This document shows, piece after piece, positions 1-12,692 of a stretch of DNA of 64,000 nucleotides. The notes below the pieces were generated by a model. The model was not told where the DNA came from, made no database searches, and saw only the letters and a list, made by a program, of their open reading frames with translations. Within the stretch, counting starts at the first letter, position 1. Each line of letters starts with the position of its first letter. The stretch is taken from NCBI GenBank assembly GCA_037976565.1, contig CP137675.1, positions 24,878,831 to 24,942,830 of the forward strand. The letters run 5' to 3'. The stretch comes from Mesocentrotus franciscanus (lineage: Eukaryota > Echinodermata > Echinoidea > Camarodonta > Strongylocentrotidae). The position numbers and the translations under genes were made by a program.

Positions 1-355
1 CTCCTGTCTTTCTCTGTTTTCATATTTTACACTCGATTAAGGGTTACGTATCCCCATGCTCCCATAGCTACGCCGCTGTCCTTCATTATATACCTTGACT
101 GTTTAAGTCGATAAAGTAAAATTAATGTAAATAAAACATTCGAATAATGATTGTTTACAATGACTTTACAGTTGGTGTTCCATAGGTGCAAAATCAGGCC
201 AGGGCAAATAAGGTCATTCCTCCCTCCCGATCCCTTGTTCTGTCAGCTAGCTGAGCAGAGATCATTTGGTCGAACTTCAAGAATAAAAAGCTGTCAACTG
301 GGAATCAATCACATTAAATTGCATATCTATTTGAAGAAAGAACGATTTTTTGAAG
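1..355. other. Sequence upstream of the PGPEP1 start codon
   Basis: AT-rich sequence just before the first coding exon. It probably contains the 5' untranslated region and promoter, but I see no TATA box or other core promoter motif that I can defend. The transcription start cannot be placed from sequence alone. Confidence 0.4.
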
Positions 356-389
356 ATGCGAGATAAGAAGAAAACCATCGTAGTCACTG
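356..389 (+). CDS. PGPEP1: PGPEP1 coding exon 1
   Basis: Encodes residues 1-11 and the first base of Gly12 (MRDKKKTIVVT-G). The donor is G|gtatgt. The split glycine codon is completed by GC at the start of exon 2. Confidence 0.85.
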
Positions 390-2767
390 GTATGTGTAAA
401 AAAGTTACGTTTTGTCTGAGTTGTCTTTTTAAAGATCACTGTCATGTACTGTAGACTCAGTGGTACTGTAGAGTGTAGTGCATTTTTGTTTATTGTGCAT
501 ACGATCGAGCCGCTACTGGCGCCTGCGCCTGCGGCCTGCTGTGATTTCTCCGTGGCTCGACGCGCGACGCTTCACTACCCAGCTTCTCGGCTGCCACCCG
601 GCCTCGGAAGCCGGCCTTGGACGTCATGAACTTGCATCATCTTTCCTCCCATATAGTAAATACAAAACACACTAAAGCGGAAAATGTTGCGACATGAACC
701 ATTTCAAATTTTCATGATGGTACTTTTGTGGCAAGAGTTATTGCAATGAAATTTGCTAATTCATAATGGTGATTCAATTATTTTATGGCATGAATTTTGT
801 GAATCTGTTAAGTGTCATTCACAAAGTTTCATTCACACTGACTGACACGCATTTTCCAAAGACAAAGTTCCTGCTGTAAGATCAACAGCTTTCATCAATT
901 CATATAACACATTAGATTAATTCTTAAATGCCTATCACCAGTGATCATCCCTACCTATTTTCATTACTTTCTCATCCATTAAATCCCGTTTTTTCCCCCA
1001 GCACGATATTTTTTTTTCCAGGTGGGGTGGGGGAATTCTTATTTTGTTTTGAATTGAAATTAATTAAAATTTATGGACATGGAAGGGACATGGAAGAAGA
1101 AGAAGACAAAAATAAGAAAAAGACAGGGAAAAAGAAGAAGGAGAAAAAGAAAGAAGGAGAAGAAAAGATCACGAAGAAGATGGAGACGAAGAAATAGAAA
1201 ATAGAGAAGCTAAGAAGAAGAAGAAGACGAAGAAGAAGAAGTAGAAAATAAAGAAGCTAAAAAGAAGACCAAGAAGATGGAGTCCAAGAAGACGAAGATG
1301 AAGTAGAAGAAAAAGGAAGAAGATGAGGGAGATTAAGAAGTAGAAGAACATGAAAGAGAAGATGAAGGAGAAGGAGAAGAAATAGGAGAAAAATAGAAGA
1401 AAACAGAGAAGATGAAGACAGAGAAGATGAAGACAGAGATGAAGAAGATGAAGACGGAGAAGAAGAAGACAAAAAAGAAAAAAAACAGACAAAGTAGAAG
1501 ATGAAGATGAAGGAGAAGACAAAGGTCAATGAACTTTTAGTGAACTGTACATGCAATAACTTTTTTAACCACAGAAACATCTCTGGAAGGCAGAGGTCAT
1601 GTGAAAAAAAATGGGTAAAATCTGACCAAGGTCAATGAACTTAACATGAAAATTGCTGTACTTGCAATAGCTTTATAAGTTTATATGCATGTAGCTTTGA
1701 TGATGAGGTCAAAGGTTCAAGGCCATTTTGGCCTTCTTGGGTAATTTTCTCAAAGATGATCCAGTACGGGTTTTATCAAACCTCATATGAACATGTACCT
1801 TATGAGGAAAGAACAATCTCCAAAGCTACCAACCACAAATCCACCTGGGAAGACTTTCAAACAAACTGAATTGGATAGAATCATAGAATTGACATGAATG
1901 ATTTTTCCTGTTTGAATAAACCTCCTCAAAGTACTTGTAAGACAGGAAATTACATAAAATTAGACCTACATGTACATGTACGTATTGTACGTACACTCCA
2001 CAAGACAAGAAGAAAGTGGGACAATATTTACACATTTTACAGTTAAGATTTTCAAATAGATATTTTAAATAAACTTATCTTTCATATATCAAAATAAAAT
2101 CCTCTTTGAGATGATATGCAATTGGAATTAAATTCCATTCACACTTGAGTGAGTATAGCCATTTAACAATAAATGAGTCTCTGAAAGAAAATTGCGAAAA
2201 TGAGGCATCTGGCCATCCAAACGTTGGTGAGCATTACCATCTTGAGGAGTCAAATAAAACCAAGGAGAGAAAAAGAAATCAATCATGAGAAACACATATA
2301 AGGAGAGGAATCTAGACCGTGCTGGTTAAAACCATGTACATGTACCGTAGTCCCAAGACTACAGTTGACATCCAGAGCTCCATCCTCCTCATTGTTTATC
2401 ATTCTTTGTTTTCATGGTTGAACAACAATGTCTTACAAATGCACATGTTCATTAACATTTTAATGGCTACATGTACTTGCTCTATTTTTACAATTTTCTT
2501 AATCAGACCTTCTAACGGTTTATTGATTATGCCCATCCAAGTGTCATAGTTAAAAACTTGATCTTAATTGATGTTGGTAGACTATTAATTTTTCTTTAAT
2601 TTGATATACATTTTATTATATTTTATTGATGGTTTATATGAAAAGTTTGAACAATAAAGAGTGTCCTACGTTCTATCGATTTTTTAGTTTTATAATAATA
2701 ATAATAATAATAATGATAATAATGATAATGATAATGATAATAAGGGTAATAATAATATCTAATTACG

Positions 2768-2808
<41 letters not shown>

Positions 2809-2809
2809 A

Positions 2810-2864
<55 letters not shown>

Positions 2865-5800
2865 ATAATAATAATAATGATAATAATAATGATAACAATA
2901 ATGATAATTATACTAATAATAACAATAATAATATTGATGATAATAGTTATAATAATAATAATAATAATAATAATAATTATTATAATAACAATAATAATAA
3001 TAACAATAACAATAATAATTATAATAATAATAACAACAATAACAATAATTATAATAATAATAATTGTAGTAATAATAACAATGACATTTTAATAACAGTA
3101 CACCTGTAGGTCCTTGTACATGTACAGTATAGCACTCACGTCTGTTCGACTTGACACTCCTGGCAGTCCACATTTATTGCCCTAGTTTTAAGCATAATGA
3201 CTACCGGTAAATAATATTATTCTTTTCTCTTGAAATGTAGGAGAAACATTATGTAAAGTTTGACATCACAAAGCTTTGTTTTATTGTGATGAAAAATGTC
3301 CCAAATCGTCATGTAAAACTTTGGTTGAGAAATTTTTAGTTATGCTTGAAAACATGCAATTGGTTATTCAATGTTCATATCAAGAGATTTTCATTTGTGG
3401 ATCCATGAAATACATGTACACATACATGTAGATCAAGAATACATACAGAACACTTTGCATGCATTGAAATACCCATAAATGTATACCACCTTTAAAATGT
3501 TGACTCATCCTGCACATTTTCGCTGGGAGACTAGAATATGTAGGAGGTGAGTGATTAGTGATTCATGCGATGTACTCGTAGCTAGACTAACATGCCCTTA
3601 AGTCTACATTACCGTGGGGGTACATGCAGCTTTGCAAGGAAACAAAGTCATGTTCAGTGACATCTTGTGAGCACTAAAGCCCAGAGATAACTCAGGATTT
3701 ACTAACATGGGAAAAGGAACTTTCTCCAACTGGTTGATTTTAAAGGCATACTAACTATTAGGGTGTACATACAATTATACATGTATACATGGATTATGTA
3801 AGTGTCTCAGGATCACCAGTAGGCATTTAAATAAAGATTGTAAAAGTACATGTAATTGATGCAACTGTGCAATACAATTCAATTTGTAACTTTACACAAA
3901 TACTTGAATCGATGTAAACTGCATTTTCATGATAATTACAATGTAGTATGATCTCTAGAAAACTTGTGAAGGAGCTCTAGGTGGTAAAATACATGGTAAT
4001 TATTCATAAAAATATGCAAGAAAATCTCACTTTTACACATGTACATGTGTACATTGCAGGAGATCCCAAAAGATCTCTTGTAAACAAAAACAAAAGTACC
4101 ATTAATGACTTTGCACTGTTTCCCTCCAGGCTTTGGCCCTTTTGGTGAGCATGAGGTGAATGCAAGCTGGGTGGCTGTCCAGGAGCTGGAACGACTTGGC
4201 TTGAAAGAGGATGTAGAACTTGTGGTCAAGGAGCTACCAGTCATCTACGACTCGGTGGAGATCACCGTGCCAGCTCTATGGAAGGAATACAACCCAGTGG
4301 TAAGCAATAGAAAGGATGCTTTCATAGGACTCCGCACTAACTTTCGTATATACGATGAGCATTAAATTTTTAAACAGTTTCATTACTGAATTTCTAATCG
4401 TATACTGAAATTCATTACTGGTTTTATAAGCATCAATTGTAAACTCTTATTTTACTATCACCCATGTTTACTCCTTCTTTCTTTTTTTCTCTTCATATTT
4501 TGTTGGTTTTCTCCTCCTTTTTATTCTTTCTCTTCTTCTTTTCATTCCTTTTTCAATTTAATTACTGCATATCTTAATTTCATATTTGCCTACATGTATT
4601 TTACATCGTACTATTTGCATGTATTTTATATGTTGCACTTTTATTAGTAAATTGAAGATGTGTAAGCTTTTAGCTTTTAGCTTTTAGCTTTTAGCTGTGA
4701 CTTTGAATTTTGATCAATAAACCTAATATCAATTCAATTTAAAAAAAAATCTTTACCTGCTTTTGTTGACTAATATGAATGGGGATTGTGTGTCCGATGC
4801 TTAAAGCTAATCTTGAGCTCTGGTATATCTGGTATAGGCATTGTATATGTAGTCATGTACAGTACATGTACAGGTATGTCAAGAGAACATGGCTATAATT
4901 CATTCTGGATTGCTTATGTCCTGCAGTAGATTGATTGTTTGAAGCTGTAAAATAATATAAAACCCACAAAAACTTGCTGGAAATCATCTTCAATAAAAAC
5001 CACAACTCCCATTTGCACATAGTGACATGTACATGTACATTGTACGTGTTCGGGCCTTGATTTCTTATCTTTCTATGCCCATTACTCAGCCCCTATACAT
5101 TTTCTACCAAAACCATTTGGCACACGTCATTAATAATAATCTTGAACATTTAGTGTGAGTTTTGTTGGATTCTGTGGGAATTTATTTTCTATCATTACCC
5201 AGAACTCAAGCTTATTATCTTTTAAAAGTAACTTACAATGTAAATATCAAATTTGACTGACATGTACATGTACATGTACAGTACAGTACACGTACATCAA
5301 TATTCAAAACAGAAAAAAAATATATAAAGACAGAGCTCTTGAAAGAAAAGAAAAGGATCCCCCCCTACAAACTTTCGGAAATGTCAAATTGTGTGTCTGA
5401 AGCCAGAAGGGCATTAACTGTGTTAAAAATAGAGTTCTTACAAAAAAGAAGAAGAGATCCTCTTCCCCCCTCCCCTACAAATTTTCGGAAATGTGGAATG
5501 TCATATTGTGTGTTTGAAGCCGGAAGGGCATTAACTCATGTAAAATGATATACATGTACATGTATATGAGTTAACACCCTTTCGGAATAATCTGTGCTGG
5601 TACTACATGTACATTGTACATGTACATGCATGTTTGTACGTGATGCGATGTACCTGCATGTATTGTATGACAATATACACATGTACTTGTATCTGACATG
5701 TACGTGATATGCCAATAATGCCATCATATTTTGATACTGGAAACCCTAAAGTTGTCAAAGCCTTGCAATTTGATGCCCTGTAATAAAAATTAACTTCCTC

Positions 5801-6018
5801 TACTGACCCTCAAACTGTACAGCAGAAATGTAAAGGTTACTTTTCCATAAAGTAAATGTAGTTTGAGCACTGCAAAAACATTTAACCGTAATGTGTAGTA
5901 ATATGTTTTATAAAAATGTCAAGTGAAGTCCTCCCCATTTTTGTTATTTTTCTTTATAGTCCTTTATGATGGCACATATTGAATTAGATTTCAAAAGATT
6001 TGTTTATCAAAACTGGGC

Positions 6019-6053
<35 letters not shown>

Positions 6054-6309
6054 ATAATCAAATTAATTGGCATGGGGAGCGAGCTTCTTTAGTACAGTTA
6101 TCTGTAACAAGTCAAGGTGCCTGTATTAATTTTATCTGATCATGAATTACATGTATTCATGAAGGAGATATACATGGACATGAATATTTGCATTTTTCCA
6201 ATTTAGTTTTAATTAATAATCATGATCCAAGACCGTATGCTTATACAGGGTGTAGTATTCTCCTATTTTTCCAGAAATAAATCTCAGGAGTTGCCAAATT
6301 CTCTATCCC

Positions 6310-6342
<33 letters not shown>

Positions 6343-9300
6343 GTAACTCTTAATATATTATTTGAATTTGTATAGTATACTTTTTGAAAAAATTAAGGAA
6401 TGAAATTGAATGAGAAAAACCCTTTACAACCAAATGAATATTTTCTAAATGTAATTAAGCATTAAGCTATTGGTGTACATGTAAATGATATGTATCAAAT
6501 AATATCCCTAGCCATTTAAGTACATTTATGTGTACTTGTACGGTATTATATTGTGAGATTGTTTAAAATCTGTCAAAGGACGTTTTCTGTATAAAGAGGG
6601 GCAAGATACAGTTTACAGTAGAAAAATACACATATATTGTATCCAACATTCTCACAATTCATGATTGTACAAGAACAGTGAAGGACATTTCATATTGATC
6701 TGTGTATCAGACTTTGAAAGTCTTCACAATATTGACTGTATCCAAGGTGATAAATCCTTTTTTGGCCTTGCATGGGGGTCTGTGTACATGTATTTACGTG
6801 TCCATGCATAATGAAGCATTAAAGTGTATCGGTCGCCTAAAATTAATTTGTGTACAGCTAGAATGTGTAAAATCAACCTAAAAGGACTTTACCTGTCATT
6901 CTATGGACTAACAGTTGGAGTATAAAGAACTACATGTACAGAACTAATATTCAAAGCTCATGTTTTGAACATTGTGCAACATGGGTCTACATGTACTATG
7001 TATACACACACTGTAATAACGACAGAGGAAAATAATTTTTAGTGATTGGTACACTTTTAAATACTGTACATGGTTATATGTACTGTACATTGTAGACGAC
7101 TTTATAATCAGGGTGATATGTAATATGCATTTTAATAGCAGAGTTGTTCATTTAATTAAATTGATTTTAAAGCTATTTTATTGGGGTGGGAATTGTGGAT
7201 GGTAAAATCACAATTTATAGCCTACATGTATAGTTGACCATAGTGATGGCATTCATGGACATGTAATTGGTGTACACACAGTAACCAGAATTTCACCTTT
7301 GGAAAATACACGTCAATATAATTAAAAGTGTTTGTGCACATGTGAAGATTGCCATTTATTATCCTTGTACAAAGGAGCTCATGAATGGTACTAAATCTGC
7401 TGATTTTTTTTACTTTTCTCTTCTTCACATTGAAGAAACTAGACAGCAACTAGCTGCAATGATAAATATTGTTGATTTAATACATGTACATGTATATTCA
7501 TGTATATATATCTATATGCTTACATGTACTATGTACAACAGTTGCAAGGTATAAAGTACATGTATACATGAATGTAACTTAGCAACCACATTCCTAGACC
7601 TTACTTCTCATTTCTATTTGAATAGCATTTACAACAAAAAAAAAAGCATTTTTAAACCTTGGGAATGTGCACAGCACCTCTTTACAATAACAGGCTCTTT
7701 TCATTAATAGTTGCCAGCCATTCTCCTTTTGAGGAATGCTTCTTTTTAATATTAGACCTTCAATCTAATGTTAATTATGAACCCTATCTACATGCTGTAG
7801 ATTATAGATTCCTCTCTTTTTCTGACAACTTAGCACTGGATTCATAACTTTGCCCTTAATATACTATGTGTACATGTACATGTATGTACATGTATCTATA
7901 TACATGTACATGTACATGTAGTTTTTGTTGTGGAAAGTTGACAGATACTGTACATATACATGTACTTTATGCATTCCTTGTATCCCCATTCTTTGCTTTT
8001 GATATTGCTGTTTTTTAAATAAAATCACTCCCAAAATGAAACTCCCAAAAGCCCTTTGCAGGGTCAATAGAAGTGCTTGTGTGGAATTTTGTTGTGGTCG
8101 TCTAGTGGATAATACACCAGACTGTGGATACCATATGTCTTGGGTTCAAAACCCTTATCATGGCTTAGGGTAGCTTCTTGGATTTTAGTGGTGTACATGT
8201 ACGTTGTGGTCTAGTGGATAAGTCACTGAAGTAGATCAAAATGTCTGGCCTTCAAGTCCCTGCCTCTTTAGTGATGTCCTTTGCCACATTCGGCTCGGTT
8301 TAGAACATGTGCAGTGTACATATCTTGTAGGATTTTTTTCTTGAAATGCACTGTGCGCTGATAATGGTTGCTGGAGCTTATGAACATGTACAAATAAAGC
8401 AGGCATATTCATTTTTGGAAGTGCATAATTATAGGCACATTACATACCGGTAATGTGATGTGCATACAAGAAGGCAATATAATTGCTATTGTTGTGCTGG
8501 TGCATGGTGTTTCTGTTAGATAATTATCAATGCATATTTTATCACTTCTTTATGCAACAGTTGATGGTACATGTTGGCGTGTCTAGTGTTGCATCAGAGC
8601 TGACTTTGGAGCAACAAGGCCACAACAAGGGCTACAACAAGCCAGATGTCACCAGCAAGTTTCCAGAAACCAAGGTACATGTATATCATGTGTGGTAGTG
8701 ATTGACAAGTTCGATTTCTGCTTTGCGTTGATTTGTTTTCACACAAACTAACTGAATGTTTTAAATGAAAGAAAAGATATCAGCCTGATATTGCCCGTTG
8801 GGAATCAGAAACTTGCAATCATAGAAAAGTACACGTCACTGTAGTGAAATAATAATATGTCTTGTTTACCCAGGGTAGCCTCATCAGTATTCATACTGTT
8901 CTCCCTGAGGGCCCTGCAGTCATATCATTACACCGGCTTTAGCCCAGCTACCATGAAAAGGTGCTCAAGCATTCAATTTCTTCCCACCGGAACCATGGAT
9001 ATGAATTTATAAATGAAAGATTGATATGATAATTTCTTTCTAATATTTTAATGAGCTGAAATTTCTTTCCTGTTGTTTAAGCTTGTCATTGATTTGTTCA
9101 AGGTCTTCATAGTAAATACTGTTATGCCAGCTGTAATCATGCCCAAATATCACATTATAGGTCTGAAACTCTGAATTATTCCACCCTCTTTTTACTGCAT
9201 TATGGATCCGTCCAAAGCTCTAACAAATGTTTTGATAAGAAACACCGTCACAGAACGCAGAGAACTGTCTAAACACTGAAATGACTGAATATTAAAAGTA

Positions 9301-10985
9301 TATTTTACTTCTCCTAATGATATTCTAGGATTTCAACTGCATCATCGGTGGACCAGACTGTATCCTGAGTCACATCAACATGGCCGTGGCCTGTGATAAG
9401 TTGAACAGGACAGAGAACTGCCCCGTCAAGGCTGTTGTATCCTACAATGCTGGAAGGTAATGCATGGGACTAGGGTAGATGCTTTAACAAATTAAAGCCC
9501 CAGTCACACCGACCTCCCGGACTGTCCTGGAGCGTCCTGGACTGAAATTTAGCCGATCCAGGGTCAGATCCGTGTTGGATCCCCGGTGGTTCCGGGTCGG
9601 GACAGTCCGTAGCTGATCCGGGATGGTCCGTGTCATCCGTGTTGACACCGTGTTGGTCCGGTCATTCGACTCAATTTCACCCAGGATCACCCGGATCAAG
9701 ACATCTCTTGATTCGGAGTGCTCCATGTTCGGTCCAGCTTCGATGTGCCTGTTGCTTTAGGCTCTTTATGTAGGCAGATATTTCCTGGATTCTGTGCAAG
9801 GAGGGGGAGGGGGAGGGGGGCACAATTATGAAGAAATAATTCAAACAAGCAAGAACAAAATTGCTAATCACATCATTCATTCAAGTGCTCTTGCTGTTGG
9901 TACAACTATAAGTATACAAACTTTAAGTGAAGGGTACAAAAATACAAGGGGGAGGGGCTGGGGGCAATTATTTTTGTGTAGATTTGTTTTTACATGGAAA
10001 AAAATAAAAAAAATAATGTTATACTACTTTGGGTTTTAATATGATTTGCCTAGAACTGAGGTATGTTTGTAATGCTGAACATACACATTCCCAGTACCTT
10101 GGTGGGGTAATACAAATACAATTAATGTAGGTCTCAGCCTGGAATTTGAGCATGGGCCAGCAGTTTTATTGTATCAGAGACCTGAAGTAAACACCATATT
10201 GTGTCACCAAGTTACGAAACATTTGTCCATAAAAAGTGCATTACTAAGACAAGTTGTCAATTATAGTGCCTCTCCCATGATGATATATGTATCTAGCTTT
10301 ATTCACACTTTAAGTTTGTGAACCTATGTTGAATTTCAAGAAAAATGGCATGATACCTTTATTTGTGCCCCCCAAAACCCATAAAATATGCAACATCAGA
10401 ATTTCACACAAGAGTGGAAGGCCAGTTAAATTATTGCCTCATTTCTTTAATCACCCTTTCCATACCATCTGAATGTTTCATTTGGAATCAATTCACAGCT
10501 CTTTTGAAAGGGAATCTAACCTCTGCTCTGTATCACCAAGATAGAGGGGTAAGGATTAGAATAGCCATTGGGTTTAATACAGGGCAGGTTTGGGTTTAAG
10601 GTAAAAGTTAGGTGTAGTCACACGGTGTTGTACAGTCTAGGGTAGAAAATGGGATTTGGTTAGTGTAGGGAAGAACTATGAAGCAACAGTTGCAGGAGCA
10701 TGTGTCTTATGACCCTTTTAAATTACACACTGATGTTATCTTCAATGTCTTCAAAAGAGCTACACGATGCATCTTTACCATTCCACCTTTCTGGTTCTTT
10801 CTATGAATAGATACCTGTGTGGATATTGCTACTACTTATCGCTAAACCAGTCATCGGACAGCTCTGTTTTTATACACGTGCCCCCTCTAAACCAGCCCTA
10901 CTCTGGCCGCGAGCTGGCGGAGGGCTTACGAACCGCCCTTCTCTTTATGCTGCAACAGATTGATGAGAGGAATGCTAAATCGTGA
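356..10985 (+). CDS. PGPEP1: Pyroglutamyl-peptidase I, complete five-exon gene
   Basis: Cytosolic cysteine exopeptidase (peptidase family C15) that removes N-terminal pyroglutamate from peptides. Coding exons are 356-389, 4130-4299, 8561-8674, 9329-9456 and 10811-10985. They total 621 nt, or 206 residues plus TGA, close to the 209 residues of the human enzyme as I recall it. All junctions are GT-AG and in phase. The protein opens MRDKKKTIVVTG and runs into GFGPFGEHEVNASW, the family's N-terminal signature. The catalytic triad is visible: Glu85 in ELTLEQQGHNKG, Cys152 in AGRYLCGY and His171 in VFIHVPPL. The start is the only ATG giving this N-terminus at family length. Introns are large (1.3-4.3 kb, except 654 bp before exon 4) and full of repeats. 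The neighbouring flippase gene points towards it from the other strand. No truncation, frameshift or missing catalytic residue is seen, so the gene looks functional. Confidence 0.95.
480..625. other. GC-rich patch in PGPEP1 intron 1
   Basis: A roughly 145-bp island much richer in C, G and CpG than its AT-rich surroundings, about 100 bp into intron 1. It could be part of a CpG-type promoter or enhancer, or a fragment of a repeat. Short open frames across it match nothing I recognise. Confidence 0.4.
1083..1525. repeat. (GAA)-like purine tract in PGPEP1 intron 1
   Basis: About 440 bp that is almost pure purine on the plus strand: irregular GAA, GAAGAT and AAAAGAAG units. Long open frames in and opposite it (Lys/Glu-rich one way, Leu/Phe/Ser-rich the other) are products of the composition, not genes. 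Confidence 0.9.
2692..3090. repeat. Compound AAT / ACT microsatellite
   Basis: An interrupted AAT/GAT block, then a pure ACT run of about 100 bp (2768-2863), then AAT/AAC blocks to about 3090. It lies in PGPEP1 intron 1. Poly-Tyr, poly-Ile and poly-Val frames across it are artefacts. Confidence 0.95.
4130..4299 (+). CDS. PGPEP1: PGPEP1 coding exon 2
   Basis: Acceptor ccctccag and donor GTG|gtaagc. It encodes the GFGPFGEHEVNASW signature, which forms the pyroglutamate-binding edge in this family, and the helix region VQELERLGLKEDVEL. It ends in phase 0 at NPV. Confidence 0.95.
4450..4749 (+). mobile_element. Probable LINE 3' tail
   Basis: A T-rich stretch, then four AGCTTTT units (about 4665-4697), AATAAACC, ATTCAATT and an A run at 4740-4749. 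The end resembles the 3' end of the LINE near 59592, which also has AATAAACC followed by TTGAA-type repeats. It looks like a 5'-truncated copy of a related retroelement in intron 2. Confidence 0.45.
4805..5221. mobile_element. Non-autonomous inverted-repeat element with TTAA duplication (copy 1)
   Basis: 417 bp in PGPEP1 intron 2, flanked by TTAA on both sides. It begins AGCTAATCTTGAGCTCTGG and ends with the imperfect inverse CCCAGAACTCAAGCTTATTAT. A second diverged copy in inverse orientation is at 44425-44802. TTAA duplications are typical of the piggyBac and Kolobok superfamilies; AG termini fit Kolobok-like better. No transposase is encoded. Confidence 0.7.
5331..5545. repeat. Two-copy direct repeat
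   Basis: Two tandem copies of a roughly 105-bp unit, each with a purine-rich start, GGATCC or GAGATCC, a C run, CTACAAA-TTTCGGAAATGT and GAAGGGCATTAACT. A short inverse copy of the end (GAGTTAACACCCTTTCGG) follows at about 5567. Related words occur at 24885-24950. Confidence 0.7.
6022..6343. repeat. (GA)n at 6022-6049 and (CTGT)n/(CT)n at 6310-6343
   Basis: Two short microsatellites in PGPEP1 intron 2, with ordinary AT-rich sequence between them. Confidence 0.9.
8092..8400 (+). mobile_element. tRNA-derived SINE-like repeat
   Basis: Contains a box A-like TGGTCTAGTGGATAA and, in the first half, a box B-like GGGTTCAAAACCC about 50 bp after the first GTCTAGTGGATAA. A second GTCTAGTGGATAA starts near 8209. 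The anticodon arm cannot be folded into a working tRNA, so a decayed tRNA-derived SINE is more likely. A related box A word lies on the minus strand near 31420. Confidence 0.45.
8561..8674 (+). CDS. PGPEP1: PGPEP1 coding exon 3
   Basis: 38 in-phase codons (residues 69-106) beginning LMVHVGVSS. It carries catalytic Glu85 in the ELTLEQQGHNKGYN segment. Acceptor tgcaacag, donor AAG|gtacat. Confidence 0.95.
9329..9456 (+). CDS. PGPEP1: PGPEP1 coding exon 4
   Basis: Encodes DFNCIIGGPDC through VVSYNAG and two bases of Arg149. Acceptor attctag, donor AAG|gtaatg. The exon ends just before the catalytic-cysteine motif, which begins in exon 5. Confidence 0.93.
9492..9760. mobile_element. MITE with imperfect inverted ends in PGPEP1 intron 4
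   Basis: About 270 bp, GC-richer than its surroundings. Left end TTAAAGCCCCAGTCACACCG; the right end read inversely is CTAAAGCAACAGGCACATCG. The middle is a patchwork of GTCCTGGA, GGATCCG and GGTCCGTG words. The target duplication is not clear. An open frame on the minus strand across it is not a gene. Confidence 0.6.
10811..10985 (+). CDS. PGPEP1: PGPEP1 coding exon 5 (last)
   Basis: Completes Arg149 and encodes RYLCGYCYY (catalytic Cys152) and VFIHVPPLNQPYSG (catalytic His171). It ends in an amphipathic C-terminal helix and TGA at 10983-10985. Acceptor gaatag. Confidence 0.95.
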
Positions 10986-12443
10986 CGTTTTATCCCGCAG
11001 GCAAGCGATCGTCTAGGTTTTTAGTTAGTCGATAGCCTTTCTTTTAAATATTTGGAAATATCCTCTCATGTAGGCCCTATGAACTATCCTTCATGTAATA
11101 TTTTTGTTTTTTTTCTCCTGATTTTACCTAATTGGTACATCAATATTATACATGTAGGTACATGATGTAGCTGTACCATTTGTTATGTTTAGGCGTTATT
11201 AATTTTGACTGATATTTTCCTTTAATGACAATTATGTGAATTTTTGTGTTGTGATATTAACTTTCTTAACTTCTACGCTATGCATTCTATGCTATGCATT
11301 CTCTGACTACATGTATATTCCTGGATTTATGACTCTTTAAGATGACTGATTGTGGGCAGTGTAGATACAATAGAAGCAATCTTGTTTAAGGGTGAGTACT
11401 AGCTTACATGTTGTGATTATAATAGAGAAACTTACATGTATATTTCATGCTACGTCTATGAAACAATAAATTTTATGAAATATGGAATGCTATTAAACTT
11501 TTTTGGTAGTGCATACATGTAGTACCTTTACATACATTACATATGCACTTTAATGTTCACTGTAACTGTTACAGTAGAGTCGACATGTCTGGAAGACAAA
11601 AATCTAGATGTACAGGCGTACATGTAGATAATACATTCTTAATCTTGACTATTAAAAAAAAAAAATGTATTTAAAATTTCTTTTTTTTAAATATTTGTTT
11701 TTGGAGGGGGGTGGAATTGTATGGTAGGCAAACTGTAGGAAATCTGTGAATGTAGATGTGAAGAGTTCATTACCTGACAAATTACATGTACATGTAAATG
11801 CTATAATACTGTATGTCTAACCCACCTACCTTTTATATAAAGATGTACATGTGGTCAATATCTGCATGTAGATTATGAACATTCATGTATTTATCAATTG
11901 TCTAATTGCAAACTTCACTGGGATTATGTTGTGTTGCAGTATTTACATGTAGTATCTTCAAGTATACAATGTGGTAAATGGATCTATGTTACAGTGTTTG
12001 AAGAATCTCATTGCTATCTATACGGACTGGAAACACTGTATGGATGCAGACAAATCTGCATTTGATACAGTGATTTGTCTTCATTTATTTGATGAATCAC
12101 AGACATGCATGAATGAGCATGTTTATTCGGACAATTACAAACGTGCAATGCAACACAACCCAATACATCCAGTTTCCTCAGCCCCTTAGAGCAAAAGTGT
12201 TGTGTCCTTTATTGTTTATCATTGGCTACTAAGGTGCTTGTGGGAGTTTTCTCTTTCTTGGTATTTCATTTCTTTCCAGAACTTTGGAATTTCTGAAATG
12301 TGCTCATATTCATTTTTAAAAACATTTAAAAAGTCTTATTGTGCTTTTTGGAGTGTTTGATGATGTGGGTGATACAAAATTGGCTGTGGTGGCATTTGCT
12401 TGTATGTTTATTTGTCAAAGATAAAAGTAAGAGGTAGGGTTGC
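10986..12443. other. PGPEP1 3' flank, no further gene
   Basis: AT-rich sequence with TACATGTA words, a short duplication (CTATGCATTCT at about 11279-11302) and homopolymer runs near 11655-11690. It probably includes the PGPEP1 3' UTR. No coding exon recognised. Confidence 0.5.
11465..11470 (+). terminator. Candidate PGPEP1 polyadenylation signal
   Basis: AATAAA about 480 bp after the PGPEP1 stop, followed by a T-rich stretch. It is the first canonical hexamer I noticed downstream. Not proven; transcript ends would decide. Confidence 0.35.
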
Positions 12444-12692
12444 AAGGCTTGTTCAGATATGACCCTGCAAAAATTGGGTGGTTTCTTACGATGACGTAAA
12501 GTGTAATACGCTTTCGGCATTTCTAAATTTTATAACACAGAGCTCAGTGAATACGCGCAAGTCCTTTCTTGTGCGCCGTTGCCATTCATTTACACCTAAA
12601 AACACCACTGCATTTTAAAATCTATTTTATTTTTATTTTTTGTAAATAAATTTTTTACGGTGGCTTACCACACCATATCTGAACAAGCCTTT
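12444..12692. mobile_element. 249-bp inverted-repeat element
   Basis: Begins AAGGCTTGTTCAGATATG and ends CATATCTGAACAAGCCTT, so the termini are near-perfect inverted repeats. Between them are CAGAGCTCAGTGA and GTTGCCATTCATTT, shared with a second copy at 19040-19226. Confidence 0.75.

Noticed and set aside
1169..1580. Leu/Phe/Ser-rich open frames on the minus strand
   Set aside because: Complement of a GAA-type purine tract in an intron; composition artefact.
8092..8170. tRNA gene
   Set aside because: Box A- and B-like words are present but no cloverleaf with a paired acceptor and anticodon stem can be drawn; a SINE relic fits better.
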